Source: Pedobacter sp. (GTDB lineage: Bacteria > Bacteroidota > Bacteroidia > Sphingobacteriales > Sphingobacteriaceae). Taken from it: a stretch of 64,000 bases of DNA. This document shows positions 47,875 through 58,200 of this stretch, piece by piece (positions within the stretch are counted from its first letter, which is position 1; every line of letters starts with the position of its first letter). Below the pieces are notes generated by a model. The model saw only the letters and a program-made list of their open reading frames with translations. It was not told the DNA's origin and searched no databases. The stretch lies in NCBI GenBank assembly GCA_008015505.1, contig SSFR01000004.1, positions 141,194 through 205,193 on the forward strand, in the 5' to 3' direction. A program made the translations under genes and the position numbers.

Positions 47875-48086
47875 GAGCTGGTCTAAAGTTTATTTCATTC
47901 TTTTGGTTCTTTTTGGCTGCAATTTTGTTAGATTTTGGAGCCATAGAACCCACGCTATGGCTCCAAACCCGAGCGAAGCGAACAGTTGAATACCTTTGAA
48001 AAATAAACTAAAGGCATAGAAAATCCGCCCCATTTCGCTCAAAAATAACCGGCAATTATTTCATAAAATAAACTTTAGACTGGCTC
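47875..48086 (-). repeat. Palindromic MITE-like element, copy D
   Basis: This 212-base copy has the same orientation as copy A. The ends GAGCTGGTCTAAAG and CTTTAGACTGGCTC differ from copies B and C but still pair as RNA through two G-U pairs. The central hairpin is TTTGGAGCCATAG/CTATGGCTCCAAA, followed by the GAGCGAAGCGAACAG block and an ATACCTTT/AAAGGCAT hairpin with one mismatch. It begins one base after the stop of the preceding gene. Confidence 0.88.
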
Positions 48087-48096
48087 GGATTAAAAT

Positions 48097-48146
48097 CGTC
48101 TTCGGTCATAGAAAAATAGAGCTCCAGTTTTCTATGACCGAAGACG
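48097..48146 (-). terminator. Long hairpin, probable terminator of the SusC/SusD transcript
   Basis: A perfect 19-bp stem (CGTCTTCGGTCATAGAAAA at 48097-48115 with 48128-48146) encloses a 12-base loop, 14 bases past the SusD-like stop. The minus strand continues ATTTTAATCC, a modest T-tract. It also lies 10 bases from repeat copy D and may insulate both directions. Confidence 0.65.
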
Positions 48147-48159
48147 AAAACAGCTACAA

Positions 48160-49596
48160 TTAAAACTTATCCCAAAACAATTTTGTTGAAACCAAATCTC
48201 CACCAATAGCTGCCGCCGCTTGACCAGAGTTAGAGCCATTTAGATTTTGTTCCTTAATTGGGTAAGTAAAGCGAACAGGAATAGCAGTTGTTGCATTTAA
48301 TGCCGGGCTAAGTACAGGGTAATCTAGTCTTCTCCACTCTGTCCAAACATCAAACCCCCTATTATAGAGTGCAAGATACTTTTGCTGACCAATTTTTTGT
48401 TTATACGTTCCCCCACCTACGGCTGTAGCATAGGCTACCGAAGGTTGAGCAAGATAGGTTGTGGCATCTCCAGCTGCCCCCCCCCAATATAAAATGGAAG
48501 CAGTAACCGCATTATTATAATGCGTTGCAGCTGTTCCTGCTACAAAGCCCCTTTCTACAGCCTCTGCCAACAAAAATTCAGTTTCTGAATAATCCAAAAA
48601 CACATTAGCCACTGTTGGGTCTTCAATTATACTAGATGGCCCCGAAAAAGAGCTAAAAACATTACCCTGTCCATCCACACCACCACTATAACCACCTGAC
48701 ACTTGCGTAAAATAGAATGTTCTCCTTGGATCATTTAATCCATTCATCATATTAACAATGGTTTGAGAGGCCACAAAATCATTTCTACCTGATTGTACCA
48801 AATCGACCCATAATGGATTCGTATTCGGGGTGGCACTCAAATATTTGAATAAAGCATTATCCGAATTGGATGTAAAAACGCCTGCAGTCACAGCCGCCAA
48901 AACATTTGCTTGAGCAACCGCAGGATCACTATCAGCAAATAGCATACCTATCTTCAACTTCAAAGTATTTGCAAACTTGATCCAAGCAGAAACATTGCCC
49001 CCATAAAGAAAATCTGAACTGCCATAGCTTGGTGAAGAAATATTAGCATTTAGAGCAGCTATATCTGTATTTAGTCTAGCCAACAAATCCAATTCTATCG
49101 TTTTAGCATCATCGTATTTAGGTGTAATGTTTGCATAATTTAACGCTTCTCCATAAGGCACATTGCCAAAGGTATTCACTAGCATATGGTAGGCATAAAC
49201 CTCCATAATGTCCGCAATAGCTATTTGATTAGCTTTAATACCTGCACTTTTTCTAGTGTCGCTTCCTATAACCCTTTTGGCATCAGCAAAATCTTCTAAC
49301 ACATCCCGATATAAAGTTTGAAAGAATCTATCTGGGATCAATCTTGTTCTTAAATCATACCTGCTTTCGTCCGTATAAACTGTTTGGGTCCAATGCTGGA
49401 CAATTAATCTAAATATGTTGGTATTAACATTTGTAGATGCTAGTTGATCAGATAAACTCCGCTGTGCATTGGCAAATAAGCCTTCAGCAGGAACCACAGT
49501 TGCACTTTTTGTGTCTATATTTTGGTCTGTGATACCCTTTTTACAAGAAACTGTTGCAAACGCAACAATAACTGTTGTTAATAGTACTCTTTTCAT
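48160..49596 (-). CDS. SusD/RagB-family outer membrane lipoprotein
   Basis: This 478-residue lipoprotein has lipobox VSC (Cys18) after MKRVLLTTVIVAFATVSC. Features such as VEAYAYHML...FGNVPYGEAL near residue 125, AWIKFANTLKLKIGML near residue 205 and FLLAEAVERG near residue 345 fit the SusD/RagB-like family with its TPR-like helices. SusD-like lipoproteins form a lid over the SusC barrel and bind glycans or peptides. It lies 8 bases after the SusC-like gene. No glycoside hydrolase, sulfatase or ECF sigma gene is nearby, so the substrate cannot be guessed. Confidence 0.9.
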   Translation of the reverse strand: MKRVLLTTVIVAFATVSCKKGITDQNIDTKSATVVPAEGLFANAQRSLSDQLASTNVNTNIFRLIVQHWTQTVYTDESRYDLRTRLIPDRFFQTLYRDVLEDFADAKRVIGSDTRKSAGIKANQIAIADIMEVYAYHMLVNTFGNVPYGEALNYANITPKYDDAKTIELDLLARLNTDIAALNANISSPSYGSSDFLYGGNVSAWIKFANTLKLKIGMLFADSDPAVAQANVLAAVTAGVFTSNSDNALFKYLSATPNTNPLWVDLVQSGRNDFVASQTIVNMMNGLNDPRRTFYFTQVSGGYSGGVDGQGNVFSSFSGPSSIIEDPTVANVFLDYSETEFLLAEAVERGFVAGTAATHYNNAVTASILYWGGAAGDATTYLAQPSVAYATAVGGGTYKQKIGQQKYLALYNRGFDVWTEWRRLDYPVLSPALNATTAIPVRFTYPIKEQNLNGSNSGQAAAAIGGDLVSTKLFWDKF

Positions 49597-49604
49597 AATC
49601 CCAA

Positions 49605-52600
49605 TTAAAATTTCAGTTTAACATTAAACCCAAAAGTCCTCACACTAGGATAAGCCCCTCCTTGAAATCCCTGTGCATTACCTACACTCACCCCCTCTTC
49701 GGGATCAGCGTAGGGTACATTTTTGTGAATGATCCATAAGTTGTTCCCAATCAGAGATAAATCTGCACCTTTTATTGGACCCATTTTTGCTAAAAATCTT
49801 TTTGGTAAAGAATAGGTGATAGCCACAGACCGCAACTTAACATAGCTAGCATCATATACAAAAGCTGCATCTGGATTTCGTCCATATCCGTAAGCTTGAA
49901 AATTATTCTCAGTCCTGATGTTATTTGGTTGACCATTGGCCAATACCCCTGGTCTAATAAATCCACCTCCTTGAGAAATAGGATTACGAGATGGATTACC
50001 TAAATCATTCAAACCCACCGTTTCAGGATATAAACCCGTTGCCAAACCATAGTATTGATCTAGTGAGAAAACATTTCCACCATGCCGAATATCAACTAAA
50101 AAGCTAAGCGATATATCCTTATATCTAAAGGTGTTATTTATCCCAGCAGTCCACTTCGGAGTTGAATAGCCTATGGTCTGGTCCGATGTAGCTGTTTTCA
50201 AATAATCCCCGTTGGAACCCACTACTCTTTGCCCGTTTCTATATACATAGTCAGATCCTGTAATAACACCAAAAGGCTGCCCCGCCCTAGCACTGACATT
50301 AATACCCCCCTGATAGGATTGAAGAACCAACGTATTTAAGTCCCCATATAATTCATTAACCCTACTCCGATTTGCAGTCCAGTTAATGTTCACATTCCAC
50401 GAGAATTTATCTGTCTTAACAGGGCTTCCAGTCAGGCCTAGTTCAACGCCTTGATTAAGTACACTACCTGCATTAACATATGCAGAAGAGTACCCTGAAG
50501 CTGTTGATACAGCCAGCTTAAATATTTGATCAAATGATGTTGCACGATAATAAGTCGCATCTAATCCAATCCGACCACTAAGAAATGTCAATTCTGTTCC
50601 CAATTCCCAGCTACGCGTACGCTCTGGCTTTAGGTTAGGATTATTTTTTGTGGTATTCACAGCAAACAACGGAACACTACCAAAAGGTGTTGGCTTACTA
50701 TAAGTATCTATTATACTCTGAACAGGTGCATCATTACCTACCTCGGAATAATTCAATCTAATCTTTCCATTAGATAGCCAAGACCAATTTTCGAGCAGCT
50801 TTGAAAATTGGAAGCTCGTTGAAATAGCCGGATAGTAGTATACATTATTCCCTTGTGGTAGGGTAGATGAATAATCTCTTCTGGCCGTGAAATCAAGGGT
50901 CAACATCTCTTTATAGATAAATGTCGATCCAACGAAAATACCATCTATCTCATTTCGTAACACTCTTTCTGCCGGAGCCTCTATCTGATTGATTGAGTTT
51001 CCTAATGAATAAAGATTCGGTACGACTAAACCTCCATTAGTTTCTGCAGAAATGTCCTGAAAAGTTCTGGAACGTATATTAGAACCTATTAAGCCTTTAA
51101 AGTCCCAGTTGTCATTAATTCTTTTATCAAAACTTAGCAACAAATCGTAGTTGATCTCATACAAACTCCGATTATATCGCCGATAGTATGGGGGATTCGC
51201 ACTAGTTGTAGTGCCTATTGCTTGCCGCTCCTCTTGCATTTCATTATAGGAGTCCAAGGATACACGACCTAAAATATTCAACCATGGGGTAGCCTTATAG
51301 TTTAAACTCACATTTCCCAAGTATCGGTCCCGCTGATCTTGCTCAGCATTTTGATATCTAACGAAGTAAGGATTATCCCAGAATATGGCATGGTAGTCTC
51401 CATTAACTGGATCTGCAAGATTCCAGGTCGTATTTTGTCCTGTTCTAAAATAGGCTGCCTTGAGCTGCTGAACATCTGCGTTGGTTTCAAACCATTGGCG
51501 AAAATTGGTCATGGGATTATTATTATCATATCCCGTTCCATATCGACCCAGTCCCTTGGTTTGGGTATAATTAATTGAACCACCTGCTGTCAATCGATCT
51601 GTAATATTCCAGGTAGCACTAAAGTTTAACATATCCTTATTGATTTTACTATTGGGTAAAATTCCCGTTTCATTACTTCTGGTATAGCCCATTTTAAAGG
51701 TACTTTTATCTCCTCCCCCAGTAATAAATATGCTGTTATTAATAGACACAGGGCTTTCAAAAAAAGTAACTGGGCCATTAGCTGCTGGAACCCAAGGTGT
51801 TGGTTTGAGATAATTAGGAGAAGTTGGGTCAAATGCATCCCACTGATATACCAGTTGATTGGGATTAAATCTAGGGCCATAAGATGCATCATCTCCTGTA
51901 TTGGCAACGGGATAAGCAGCATAGGCAGGATTAATGCTAGCAGAAGGAACAAGAAAATAGTTTTGATAGCCAGCACCATATTGCGTTTGATATTTAGCAA
52001 AAGTGCTTCTATCTACTCCACCGACAGTAATTCCTGAGTTTACCATAATACCAAGCCCTCTAACACCCTTTTTTGTTGTAATTAAGATGACCCCATTAAA
52101 ACCTCTGGAGCCATATAGTGCTGAAGCTGCTGCCCCCTTTAAAACACTAATCGAAGCAATATCATCTGGGTTAATATCGGATACTGGATTACCATAGTCA
52201 TATCCACTAAGCCCCCTCATCTGATCAGTACTATTGGAAACGGTATTATCAATCGGAACCCCATCCACTACAAATAAAGCTTGATTCGACCCGGTAAATG
52301 ATTTATTACCACGTAAAACCACGTTCATTGATCCGCCTAGTGTGTTGTTTTGTCTGATTTCCAAACCAGATATTTTACCAGACATCCCCGAAATAAAGCT
52401 AGAATTCCTAGACTTACTCACCTCCTCTCCAGAAACCTGCTGCACAGAATAGGGTAATGTATTCTTAATTCTAGTTTGGCCCATTGCCGTCACAACTACT
52501 TCACTCAGCTGTTTGGTATTAGCCACTAACACCACATTAATTACACTACTAGAGCCAATAGAAACCTTCTGCTTGACATAGCCTACAAACTGAATCTCTA

Positions 52601-52811
52601 ATTGCCCAGCCGAAGAAGGTACTGTAATTGTAAATTTTCCATCAGCACTAGTTTGAACACCAGTTTTGGTTCCCACAACAATGACACTAGCTCCTGGAAG
52701 AGGCAAACCATCCTCCTTTGCGGTAACTATGCCTGTTATAGTACGATCCTGAGCAAATACGCTTGTGATAACAAATACTATTAAAAGTAAACTGTAAGGA
52801 ATTTTTTTCAT
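49605..52811 (-). CDS. SusC/RagA-family TonB-dependent transporter
   Basis: This protein of about 1068 residues has a signal peptide (MKKIPYSLLLIVFVITSVFA), a carboxypeptidase-like regulatory domain (TITGIVTAKEDGLPLPGASV), a SusC-type plug with TALGQ-like VVVTAMGQTRIK, VVLRGNKSFTG, LFVVDGVPIDN and GAAASALYGSRGFNGVILITTKKG, and a large barrel ending FNVKLKF. It imports a substrate with the SusD-like partner using TonB energy. The open frame extends 39 codons upstream, but ATG 52811 gives the proper signal peptide. A TAAA-rich run at 52834-52852 lies just upstream. Confidence 0.93.
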   Translation of the reverse strand: MKKIPYSLLLIVFVITSVFAQDRTITGIVTAKEDGLPLPGASVIVVGTKTGVQTSADGKFTITVPSSAGQLEIQFVGYVKQKVSIGSSSVINVVLVANTKQLSEVVVTAMGQTRIKNTLPYSVQQVSGEEVSKSRNSSFISGMSGKISGLEIRQNNTLGGSMNVVLRGNKSFTGSNQALFVVDGVPIDNTVSNSTDQMRGLSGYDYGNPVSDINPDDIASISVLKGAAASALYGSRGFNGVILITTKKGVRGLGIMVNSGITVGGVDRSTFAKYQTQYGAGYQNYFLVPSASINPAYAAYPVANTGDDASYGPRFNPNQLVYQWDAFDPTSPNYLKPTPWVPAANGPVTFFESPVSINNSIFITGGGDKSTFKMGYTRSNETGILPNSKINKDMLNFSATWNITDRLTAGGSINYTQTKGLGRYGTGYDNNNPMTNFRQWFETNADVQQLKAAYFRTGQNTTWNLADPVNGDYHAIFWDNPYFVRYQNAEQDQRDRYLGNVSLNYKATPWLNILGRVSLDSYNEMQEERQAIGTTTSANPPYYRRYNRSLYEINYDLLLSFDKRINDNWDFKGLIGSNIRSRTFQDISAETNGGLVVPNLYSLGNSINQIEAPAERVLRNEIDGIFVGSTFIYKEMLTLDFTARRDYSSTLPQGNNVYYYPAISTSFQFSKLLENWSWLSNGKIRLNYSEVGNDAPVQSIIDTYSKPTPFGSVPLFAVNTTKNNPNLKPERTRSWELGTELTFLSGRIGLDATYYRATSFDQIFKLAVSTASGYSSAYVNAGSVLNQGVELGLTGSPVKTDKFSWNVNINWTANRSRVNELYGDLNTLVLQSYQGGINVSARAGQPFGVITGSDYVYRNGQRVVGSNGDYLKTATSDQTIGYSTPKWTAGINNTFRYKDISLSFLVDIRHGGNVFSLDQYYGLATGLYPETVGLNDLGNPSRNPISQGGGFIRPGVLANGQPNNIRTENNFQAYGYGRNPDAAFVYDASYVKLRSVAITYSLPKRFLAKMGPIKGADLSLIGNNLWIIHKNVPYADPEEGVSVGNAQGFQGGAYPSVRTFGFNVKLKF

Positions 52812-53049
52812 AGATACGCAACAATTAAAGTGAATAAATAAATAAATAAATGATAAAAATTGGGTTCGCAATATCAAAATAGTAAACCCAAAATCAAAGA
52901 ATTTCTTATCAATTAATTTTGTTAACATATGTTGATTTTACAAATACCTGAATTATAGGTCACTAAAAAATAAGAAAGTGTACTTATCGAGCCACAATGC
53001 TAATTTTACACCGACAAGTATTCTGTATCACTTATTAATTTCGTAGCCT

Positions 53050-54372
53050 GTGATCACCACCAAAGAACTGTATTCATTTTATCTTCAACATCCAACTATT
53101 TGTACAGACACGCGCGCCATTACTACTGGCTGCTTATTCTTCGCCTTAAAGGGGGAACATTTTGACGCCAACCAGTATGCTGATCAAGCCATAAGCTTTG
53201 GAGCGGCTTACGCCATTGTGGATCAGGCACAGTACTGTAAAAATGATCGCTATATTTTAGTAGACGATACGCTAAGCGCACTCCAAGATTTAGCACGTAT
53301 ACATCGAGGGAAACTCACCATCCCTGTAATCGGAGTAACAGGGAGTAATGGCAAAACGACTAGTAAAGAGCTAATAAAAGCCGTATTATCTCAACGTTAT
53401 AAAACCTTTGCAACACACGGGAACCTCAACAATCACATTGGTGTGCCTTTGAGCATCCTTTCCATTCATTCTGATATAGAGATGGCTATTATCGAAATGG
53501 GCGCCAATCATCAAAAAGAGATCGAATTTTTATGTACCATCGCTCAGCCTAGCCATGGAATCATTACCAATGTGGGCAAAGCACACTTGGAAGGCTTTGG
53601 TGGATTCACTGGCGTGATGGCTGGGAAAAGCGAACTCTATACACATCTCCGAAAAACAGCGGGCATTGCTTTTATCAATCGCGACAACTCTTTGTTAATC
53701 GAGATGAGCCAAGCTCAAAACCTAGAACAAAAACAAATCATCTACTACGGTACAGATGCCAGCGTTTACGTAAACGGCAAATTAGTGAATGAAAGCCCAT
53801 TCCTAACCGTACAATGGCAAGCCATGCAATCAACTAATCCGCACATCACATATACAGCAAAATCTAGTCTGACAGGCGCCTATAACTTTGAAAATATTTT
53901 GGCCGCAATATGTATCGGACACTTTTTTAAGCTGAATAGCGAACAAATCAATACAGGCATAGAAGCTTATACCCCTACTAATAACCGATCACAGCTGACC
54001 AAAACAGACTCCAATACGCTTATCTGTGATTATTACAATGCCAATCCGACCAGCATGTCCTTTGCACTGGATAACTTGGCACGGATCGATGCACCTAAAA
54101 AAGTGATCATCTTAGGCGATATGTTTGAGCTAGGAGATGAGTCAGAAAAAGAACACCTGTATATCGTCCAAAAAGCTGGTCAAATTGCTGCAAATCAGCG
54201 CATATTTATTGGCAAAGCATTTTATAAATGCAAAACGGATGGAACCGACCAGTTCTATTACAACATTGAAGAAGCTCAAAATGCTTTAAGAAAGCATCCT
54301 ATTCAAGACGCAATCATTCTACTCAAAGGTTCTCGCAGTATGAAACTGGAGGCTTTGACCAACTTACTATAA
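53050..54372 (+). CDS. murF: UDP-N-acetylmuramoyl-tripeptide--D-alanyl-D-alanine ligase
   Basis: This 440-residue Mur ligase adds D-Ala-D-Ala in the cytoplasmic phase of peptidoglycan synthesis. The N-terminal TDTRAITTGCLFFALKGEHFD binds the UDP part, the ATP loop is GVTGSNGKTTSKEL (residues 95-108), and IIEMGANHQKEIEFL near residue 155, NVGKAHLEGFGG, CDYYNANPTSM and GDMFELGDES follow, all typical of MurF. The start is GTG, as no ATG fits the family N-terminus. No other cell-wall gene is adjacent. Confidence 0.95.
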   Translation: MITTKELYSFYLQHPTICTDTRAITTGCLFFALKGEHFDANQYADQAISFGAAYAIVDQAQYCKNDRYILVDDTLSALQDLARIHRGKLTIPVIGVTGSNGKTTSKELIKAVLSQRYKTFATHGNLNNHIGVPLSILSIHSDIEMAIIEMGANHQKEIEFLCTIAQPSHGIITNVGKAHLEGFGGFTGVMAGKSELYTHLRKTAGIAFINRDNSLLIEMSQAQNLEQKQIIYYGTDASVYVNGKLVNESPFLTVQWQAMQSTNPHITYTAKSSLTGAYNFENILAAICIGHFFKLNSEQINTGIEAYTPTNNRSQLTKTDSNTLICDYYNANPTSMSFALDNLARIDAPKKVIILGDMFELGDESEKEHLYIVQKAGQIAANQRIFIGKAFYKCKTDGTDQFYYNIEEAQNALRKHPIQDAIILLKGSRSMKLEALTNLL

Positions 54373-54469
54373 ATTTTACTATTAGTAGAATTTATTTTTT
54401 TTCATAAATCTACTCCCCTCAAATGAAAAGATCTATTTTCAGAGAAAAATAGACTAACTCGTTTGAGCT

Positions 54470-57196
54470 ATGAAGCAATTCATTCTAACTGGAACCCTCC
54501 TTTTATGGGGCTTTGTCGGGCTTACACAAAACCATCACCTTATTCAAGGCACCGTGCGAGATACACTTGGGAATAGCCTTATCGCCACCACCGTCCGGCT
54601 AACTTCAGCCCAAGATACACTCATGACCCGTACCGATATTGATGGAAATTTTATTATCCGTGATATCAAGTCTACTTCCTTCATGATTTCAGTGACTAGC
54701 TTGGGGTATAAGCCCTTCTTCAAATCATATTCTTTTCAGGATAAAGGCCCAACATTCATGCTACCCATCATCATTCTCCAAAGCCAGGCCAAACAACTCA
54801 GCGAAGTGGTTATCTCAGGCACACCCCCGATCACCGTTAAAGAAGATACTTTGATTTACCATGCGGGAGACTACAAACTTAAGAGTGATGCAGTCACCGA
54901 AGACTTACTTAAAAAGCTCCCTGGTGTATCCGTCGATAATACAGGTAGTGTAACCGCACAAGGCCAAAATGTAACCAAAGTGCGCATCAATGGGAAGGAT
55001 TATTTTGGAGGTGACCTCAAAACAGTGACACAAAACATACCCGCAGATATGATTGACAAAGTACAAATCATAGACGATTATGGGGACCAGGCCAATATCA
55101 CCGGCATCAAAACGGGAGATCCAGATAAAGTACTCGACATTCACATCCGTCCAGATAAAAACAAAGGCTATATGGGCAGGGGCACACTTGGACAAGGAAC
55201 AGATGGCCGATACCAAGCTTCCGCAGCCGTCAATTACCTCAATAACACCCAGCAAATTTCCTTTCTTGGCAATTTTAATAATACGAATACATCAAGCTTC
55301 AACCTAGGCAATGGTGTCAATATTCCTCATCTCCAACAACTTTTTGGGGGTGGGAACAGTGCTGGGATCTCTAATCTCAGCTCCGTAGGTATCAATTATC
55401 GCGATGATTGGAGCAAGAAACTAAGTTCTTATGGAAGCTATAGCTATGCTGATAACATCAAACACTTGCTCAACAGTAGCGTTCAGCAAAACAATTATCA
55501 AGGGACATCTGTCTTAAATAGTCAAGAAATGAATAACCAGACAATTACCAATAGCCATCGTCTAAATTGGAATCTGGAATATAAAATAGATACCCTAAAC
55601 TACTTAAAAATCTCACCCACCTTTACTTACGATAAAAGTACCATTCAAGCTTCCGGCAGCTCCATATTACAAAATAACGGGATTCAACTACCCTCTATAA
55701 TTAGTAATAGTCAAGCAGAAACCGGAACACCTAACCTAGGAGGCAAACTATTGTTTAATCATCGTTTTGCTAAACATGGAAGAAATATTTCCTTAGCCCT
55801 TTCTCTCAATACCTCGGCGAATAATCAAGATCAAGATGTAACAACCAATTCGACTAATACCTACCAACGACAAACTCAACACATCGATAGTTATACCCCT
55901 AACTATACTGCCAATCTATCTTATCTGGAACCTTTAAGTTTAACCTCTCTTTTAGAGTTCAATTATGCTCGATATCGTGCCACTTATGACAACAGCCGAA
56001 TCTCCTACAACATTAACCCTGCAGGTATAGTGACACTTAATGGTGATTTAAGCAATAACTACGATTATTCATTCACAACAGACCGCATTGGGATTAATTA
56101 TCGTGTCAATCAAAAGAGATACAACTATTACATTGGAGTTGCTGTTCAGCCCGCTGTTCTAAAGGGTGAATCGACAATCTTAAATACGCCTACGCGAAAT
56201 ACCGAATTTCGATTTATACCGGGAGGACGATTCTCTTACAACTTCTCTAAAACGCGCGCACTAAATGTGGGGATCTTTGGCAAAAGTATTGAGCCAACTT
56301 ATGCCCAACTTCAACCAAGCATCGATAATTCTAATCCATTATTTCCAATTCAAGGAAATCCAAATTTAAGTGCTCAATTTAATCAGATGCTTCGCATCAA
56401 ATACAATAATTTCCATTTTGATACCGGCGATCTTCTCCTAACAACCTTATCAGCTACGTACATTGGCAATAAGATCGTCACCAATACCATCAAACTCCCT
56501 GGAACTGGGGGCAATATCGTCCAGCAAACAAATTATTTAAACGCTGACGGTTATTATACGATCACTGGTTTGTATTTGTGGTCCAAGCCTTTTGCAGAAA
56601 AAAAATATGTTCTTTCTTTCAATGGATCTATTAATTACAATAACAATATATCATACAGCAATGGAGAACGGAATACAGGCAAAAACTGGGTCTTCACGCA
56701 AAGCATCTATCCGCAAATCAACCCCTATGATTGGCTTGAACTAAACCCAGGTGCAACATATAGCTATAACACAACCGCCAATGACCTACTGGCACAAACA
56801 GATACCAGAGTATCTACCTGGACATTCTCTTTCAATAGCAAAACCTATCTCCACAAAACATGGCTTATTGGTACAGATATGAACAAAGTAATCAACCAGG
56901 GATATAACAGTATTGGTCTAAACCCTTTTATCCTCAATCTTTACTTAGAAAAGCAGTTTCTTAAAGGGAATCGAGCATCCCTACGTATCCAGGGATATGA
57001 TTTGTTGGATCAAAACACCAGTGTTTCGCGCGCTGTAACAGCCAACTCCATTACCGATAATCGAAGCAATCAATTGGGCCGCTATTTTATGCTGAGTTTC
57101 ACCTTACGCCTACAAAAGTTTAATGGGATTAATGCAGCCAATCTATTAATGCCCAGCGAACCAGCAAAAAACAAAGAAGGAGGACCTTTTCGATAA
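54470..57196 (+). CDS. Outer membrane beta-barrel protein with CarboxypepD_reg-like domain
   Basis: This 908-residue protein has a signal peptide (MKQFILTGTLLLWGFVGLTQ), an N-terminal carboxypeptidase regulatory-like domain (IQGTVRDTLGNSLIATTVRL), a plug-like region (LSEVVISGTPPITVKEDTLI, LLKKLPGVSVDNTGSVTAQG, VRINGKDYFGGD) and a long barrel ending MLSFTLRLQKF. This is the TonB-receptor-like OMP_b-brl_3 type, common in Bacteroidota and often of unknown substrate. It has no SusD partner. The plus strand here is markedly C- and A-rich although the gene is on plus. Confidence 0.85.
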   Translation: MKQFILTGTLLLWGFVGLTQNHHLIQGTVRDTLGNSLIATTVRLTSAQDTLMTRTDIDGNFIIRDIKSTSFMISVTSLGYKPFFKSYSFQDKGPTFMLPIIILQSQAKQLSEVVISGTPPITVKEDTLIYHAGDYKLKSDAVTEDLLKKLPGVSVDNTGSVTAQGQNVTKVRINGKDYFGGDLKTVTQNIPADMIDKVQIIDDYGDQANITGIKTGDPDKVLDIHIRPDKNKGYMGRGTLGQGTDGRYQASAAVNYLNNTQQISFLGNFNNTNTSSFNLGNGVNIPHLQQLFGGGNSAGISNLSSVGINYRDDWSKKLSSYGSYSYADNIKHLLNSSVQQNNYQGTSVLNSQEMNNQTITNSHRLNWNLEYKIDTLNYLKISPTFTYDKSTIQASGSSILQNNGIQLPSIISNSQAETGTPNLGGKLLFNHRFAKHGRNISLALSLNTSANNQDQDVTTNSTNTYQRQTQHIDSYTPNYTANLSYLEPLSLTSLLEFNYARYRATYDNSRISYNINPAGIVTLNGDLSNNYDYSFTTDRIGINYRVNQKRYNYYIGVAVQPAVLKGESTILNTPTRNTEFRFIPGGRFSYNFSKTRALNVGIFGKSIEPTYAQLQPSIDNSNPLFPIQGNPNLSAQFNQMLRIKYNNFHFDTGDLLLTTLSATYIGNKIVTNTIKLPGTGGNIVQQTNYLNADGYYTITGLYLWSKPFAEKKYVLSFNGSINYNNNISYSNGERNTGKNWVFTQSIYPQINPYDWLELNPGATYSYNTTANDLLAQTDTRVSTWTFSFNSKTYLHKTWLIGTDMNKVINQGYNSIGLNPFILNLYLEKQFLKGNRASLRIQGYDLLDQNTSVSRAVTANSITDNRSNQLGRYFMLSFTLRLQKFNGINAANLLMPSEPAKNKEGGPFR

Positions 57197-57212
57197 ACGT
57201 TTGAGTTAAATG

Positions 57213-57244
57213 TTTGTCATCCCTCTTTCTATCCCCTAACTTTG
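57213..57244 (+). promoter_or_regulatory. Promoter of the amidase gene
   Basis: TTTG at 57213-57216, then 20 bases, then TAACTTTG at 57237-57244 closely match the Bacteroidota consensus TTTG-N19/21-TAnnTTTG. The -7 element ends 31 bases before the start codon. This is the best promoter match in the window. Confidence 0.65.
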
Positions 57245-57275
57245 CCTAAATTTTTGATTATAGTTTAGTAAGGGA

Positions 57276-58160
57276 ATGAAGGTTAAGTATTTACCGATTA
57301 TTTGTATTATTTATTTATTGATTGCTGTTGGCTGTAAGGTTACCCGCCATCCCAAAATTGTGGCTACTCATGGGGACAAACCCAATAAAGCAATTAACTA
57401 TAAAACATATCGCTCAGCGAAGGGTTTTAACTCTCGGATCCATTTTCTGGTGATGCACTATACAGCGTGTAACTTTGAAAGGTCAGTCAAACTTTTAACA
57501 CAGGGAGGAGTAAGCGCGCATTATCTTGTTCCTGATATTTCAGATTCCACTTTTATAGCAAGGGGCTATAAAGAGCAAGAAATATTTAATCTTGTTGATG
57601 AGCAGGACCGAGCTTGGCATGCTGGAGTTAGCTCTTGGGGATCTCGAACCAATCTGAATGACACTTCTATTGGGATAGAGATTGTAAATACAGCTACTGA
57701 AAAGGACAGCATTTTCTATTTCCCAGCTTTTCATCCTGAACAGATCAAGGCAGTAAAAAACTTGGCTACTCACGTCTTATCTCGATACCCTGACATCAAG
57801 CCCATTCATATTATAGGCCATTCTGACATTGCCTGGGACAGAAAAACTGATCCTGGACCTCAGTTCCCTTGGCATGACTTATATCTTGCTGGTATTGGTG
57901 CTTGGTTTGACGATGAAACAAAAAATTGTTACGCGGAGGAATACGCTTGTAATGGTCTGCCTACTCAAGATACCATATTGAATTTGCTTAGTAAATACGG
58001 CTATAATACCTCATTAGCTACCACAGATATAAGTTATCAATTACTAGTACGTGCTTTTCAACTACACTTTTATCCCCAGAAATACGATGGGGTGATGGAT
58101 ATAGAAACAGCCGCACGATTAACTGCCTTGGTCACAAAATACTTTCCAGCAAAGGGATAA
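57276..58160 (+). CDS. N-acetylmuramoyl-L-alanine amidase lipoprotein (Amidase_2, AmiD-like)
   Basis: This 294-residue lipoprotein has a signal peptide ending AVGC (Cys20). The Amidase_2 domain covers about residues 45-210: zinc ligands are expected at His62 in MHYTACNF, at the His in IGHSDIAWDRKTDPGPQFPW near residue 181, and the Asp of DPGP. The C-terminal part resembles a peptidoglycan-binding helix domain (SYQLLVRAFQLHFYPQKYDGVMDIETAARL). It should cut the amide bond between muramic acid and the peptide in wall turnover, at the outer membrane as in AmiD. Confidence 0.9.
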   Translation: MKVKYLPIICIIYLLIAVGCKVTRHPKIVATHGDKPNKAINYKTYRSAKGFNSRIHFLVMHYTACNFERSVKLLTQGGVSAHYLVPDISDSTFIARGYKEQEIFNLVDEQDRAWHAGVSSWGSRTNLNDTSIGIEIVNTATEKDSIFYFPAFHPEQIKAVKNLATHVLSRYPDIKPIHIIGHSDIAWDRKTDPGPQFPWHDLYLAGIGAWFDDETKNCYAEEYACNGLPTQDTILNLLSKYGYNTSLATTDISYQLLVRAFQLHFYPQKYDGVMDIETAARLTALVTKYFPAKG

Positions 58161-58171
58161 CGCTCAATTTA

Positions 58172-58199
58172 GAGCCGGACTAAAGTTTATTTTATTCTT
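58172..58199 (+). repeat. End fragment of the palindromic element, joined to the GC-rich repeat
   Basis: GAGCCGGACTAAAGTTTATTTTATTCTT matches the left end of copy D (CTAAAGTTTATTT-ATTCTT), then stops exactly where the GC-rich repeat begins. It starts 12 bases after the amidase stop. It is a truncated copy. Confidence 0.6.
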
Positions 58200-58200
58200 C

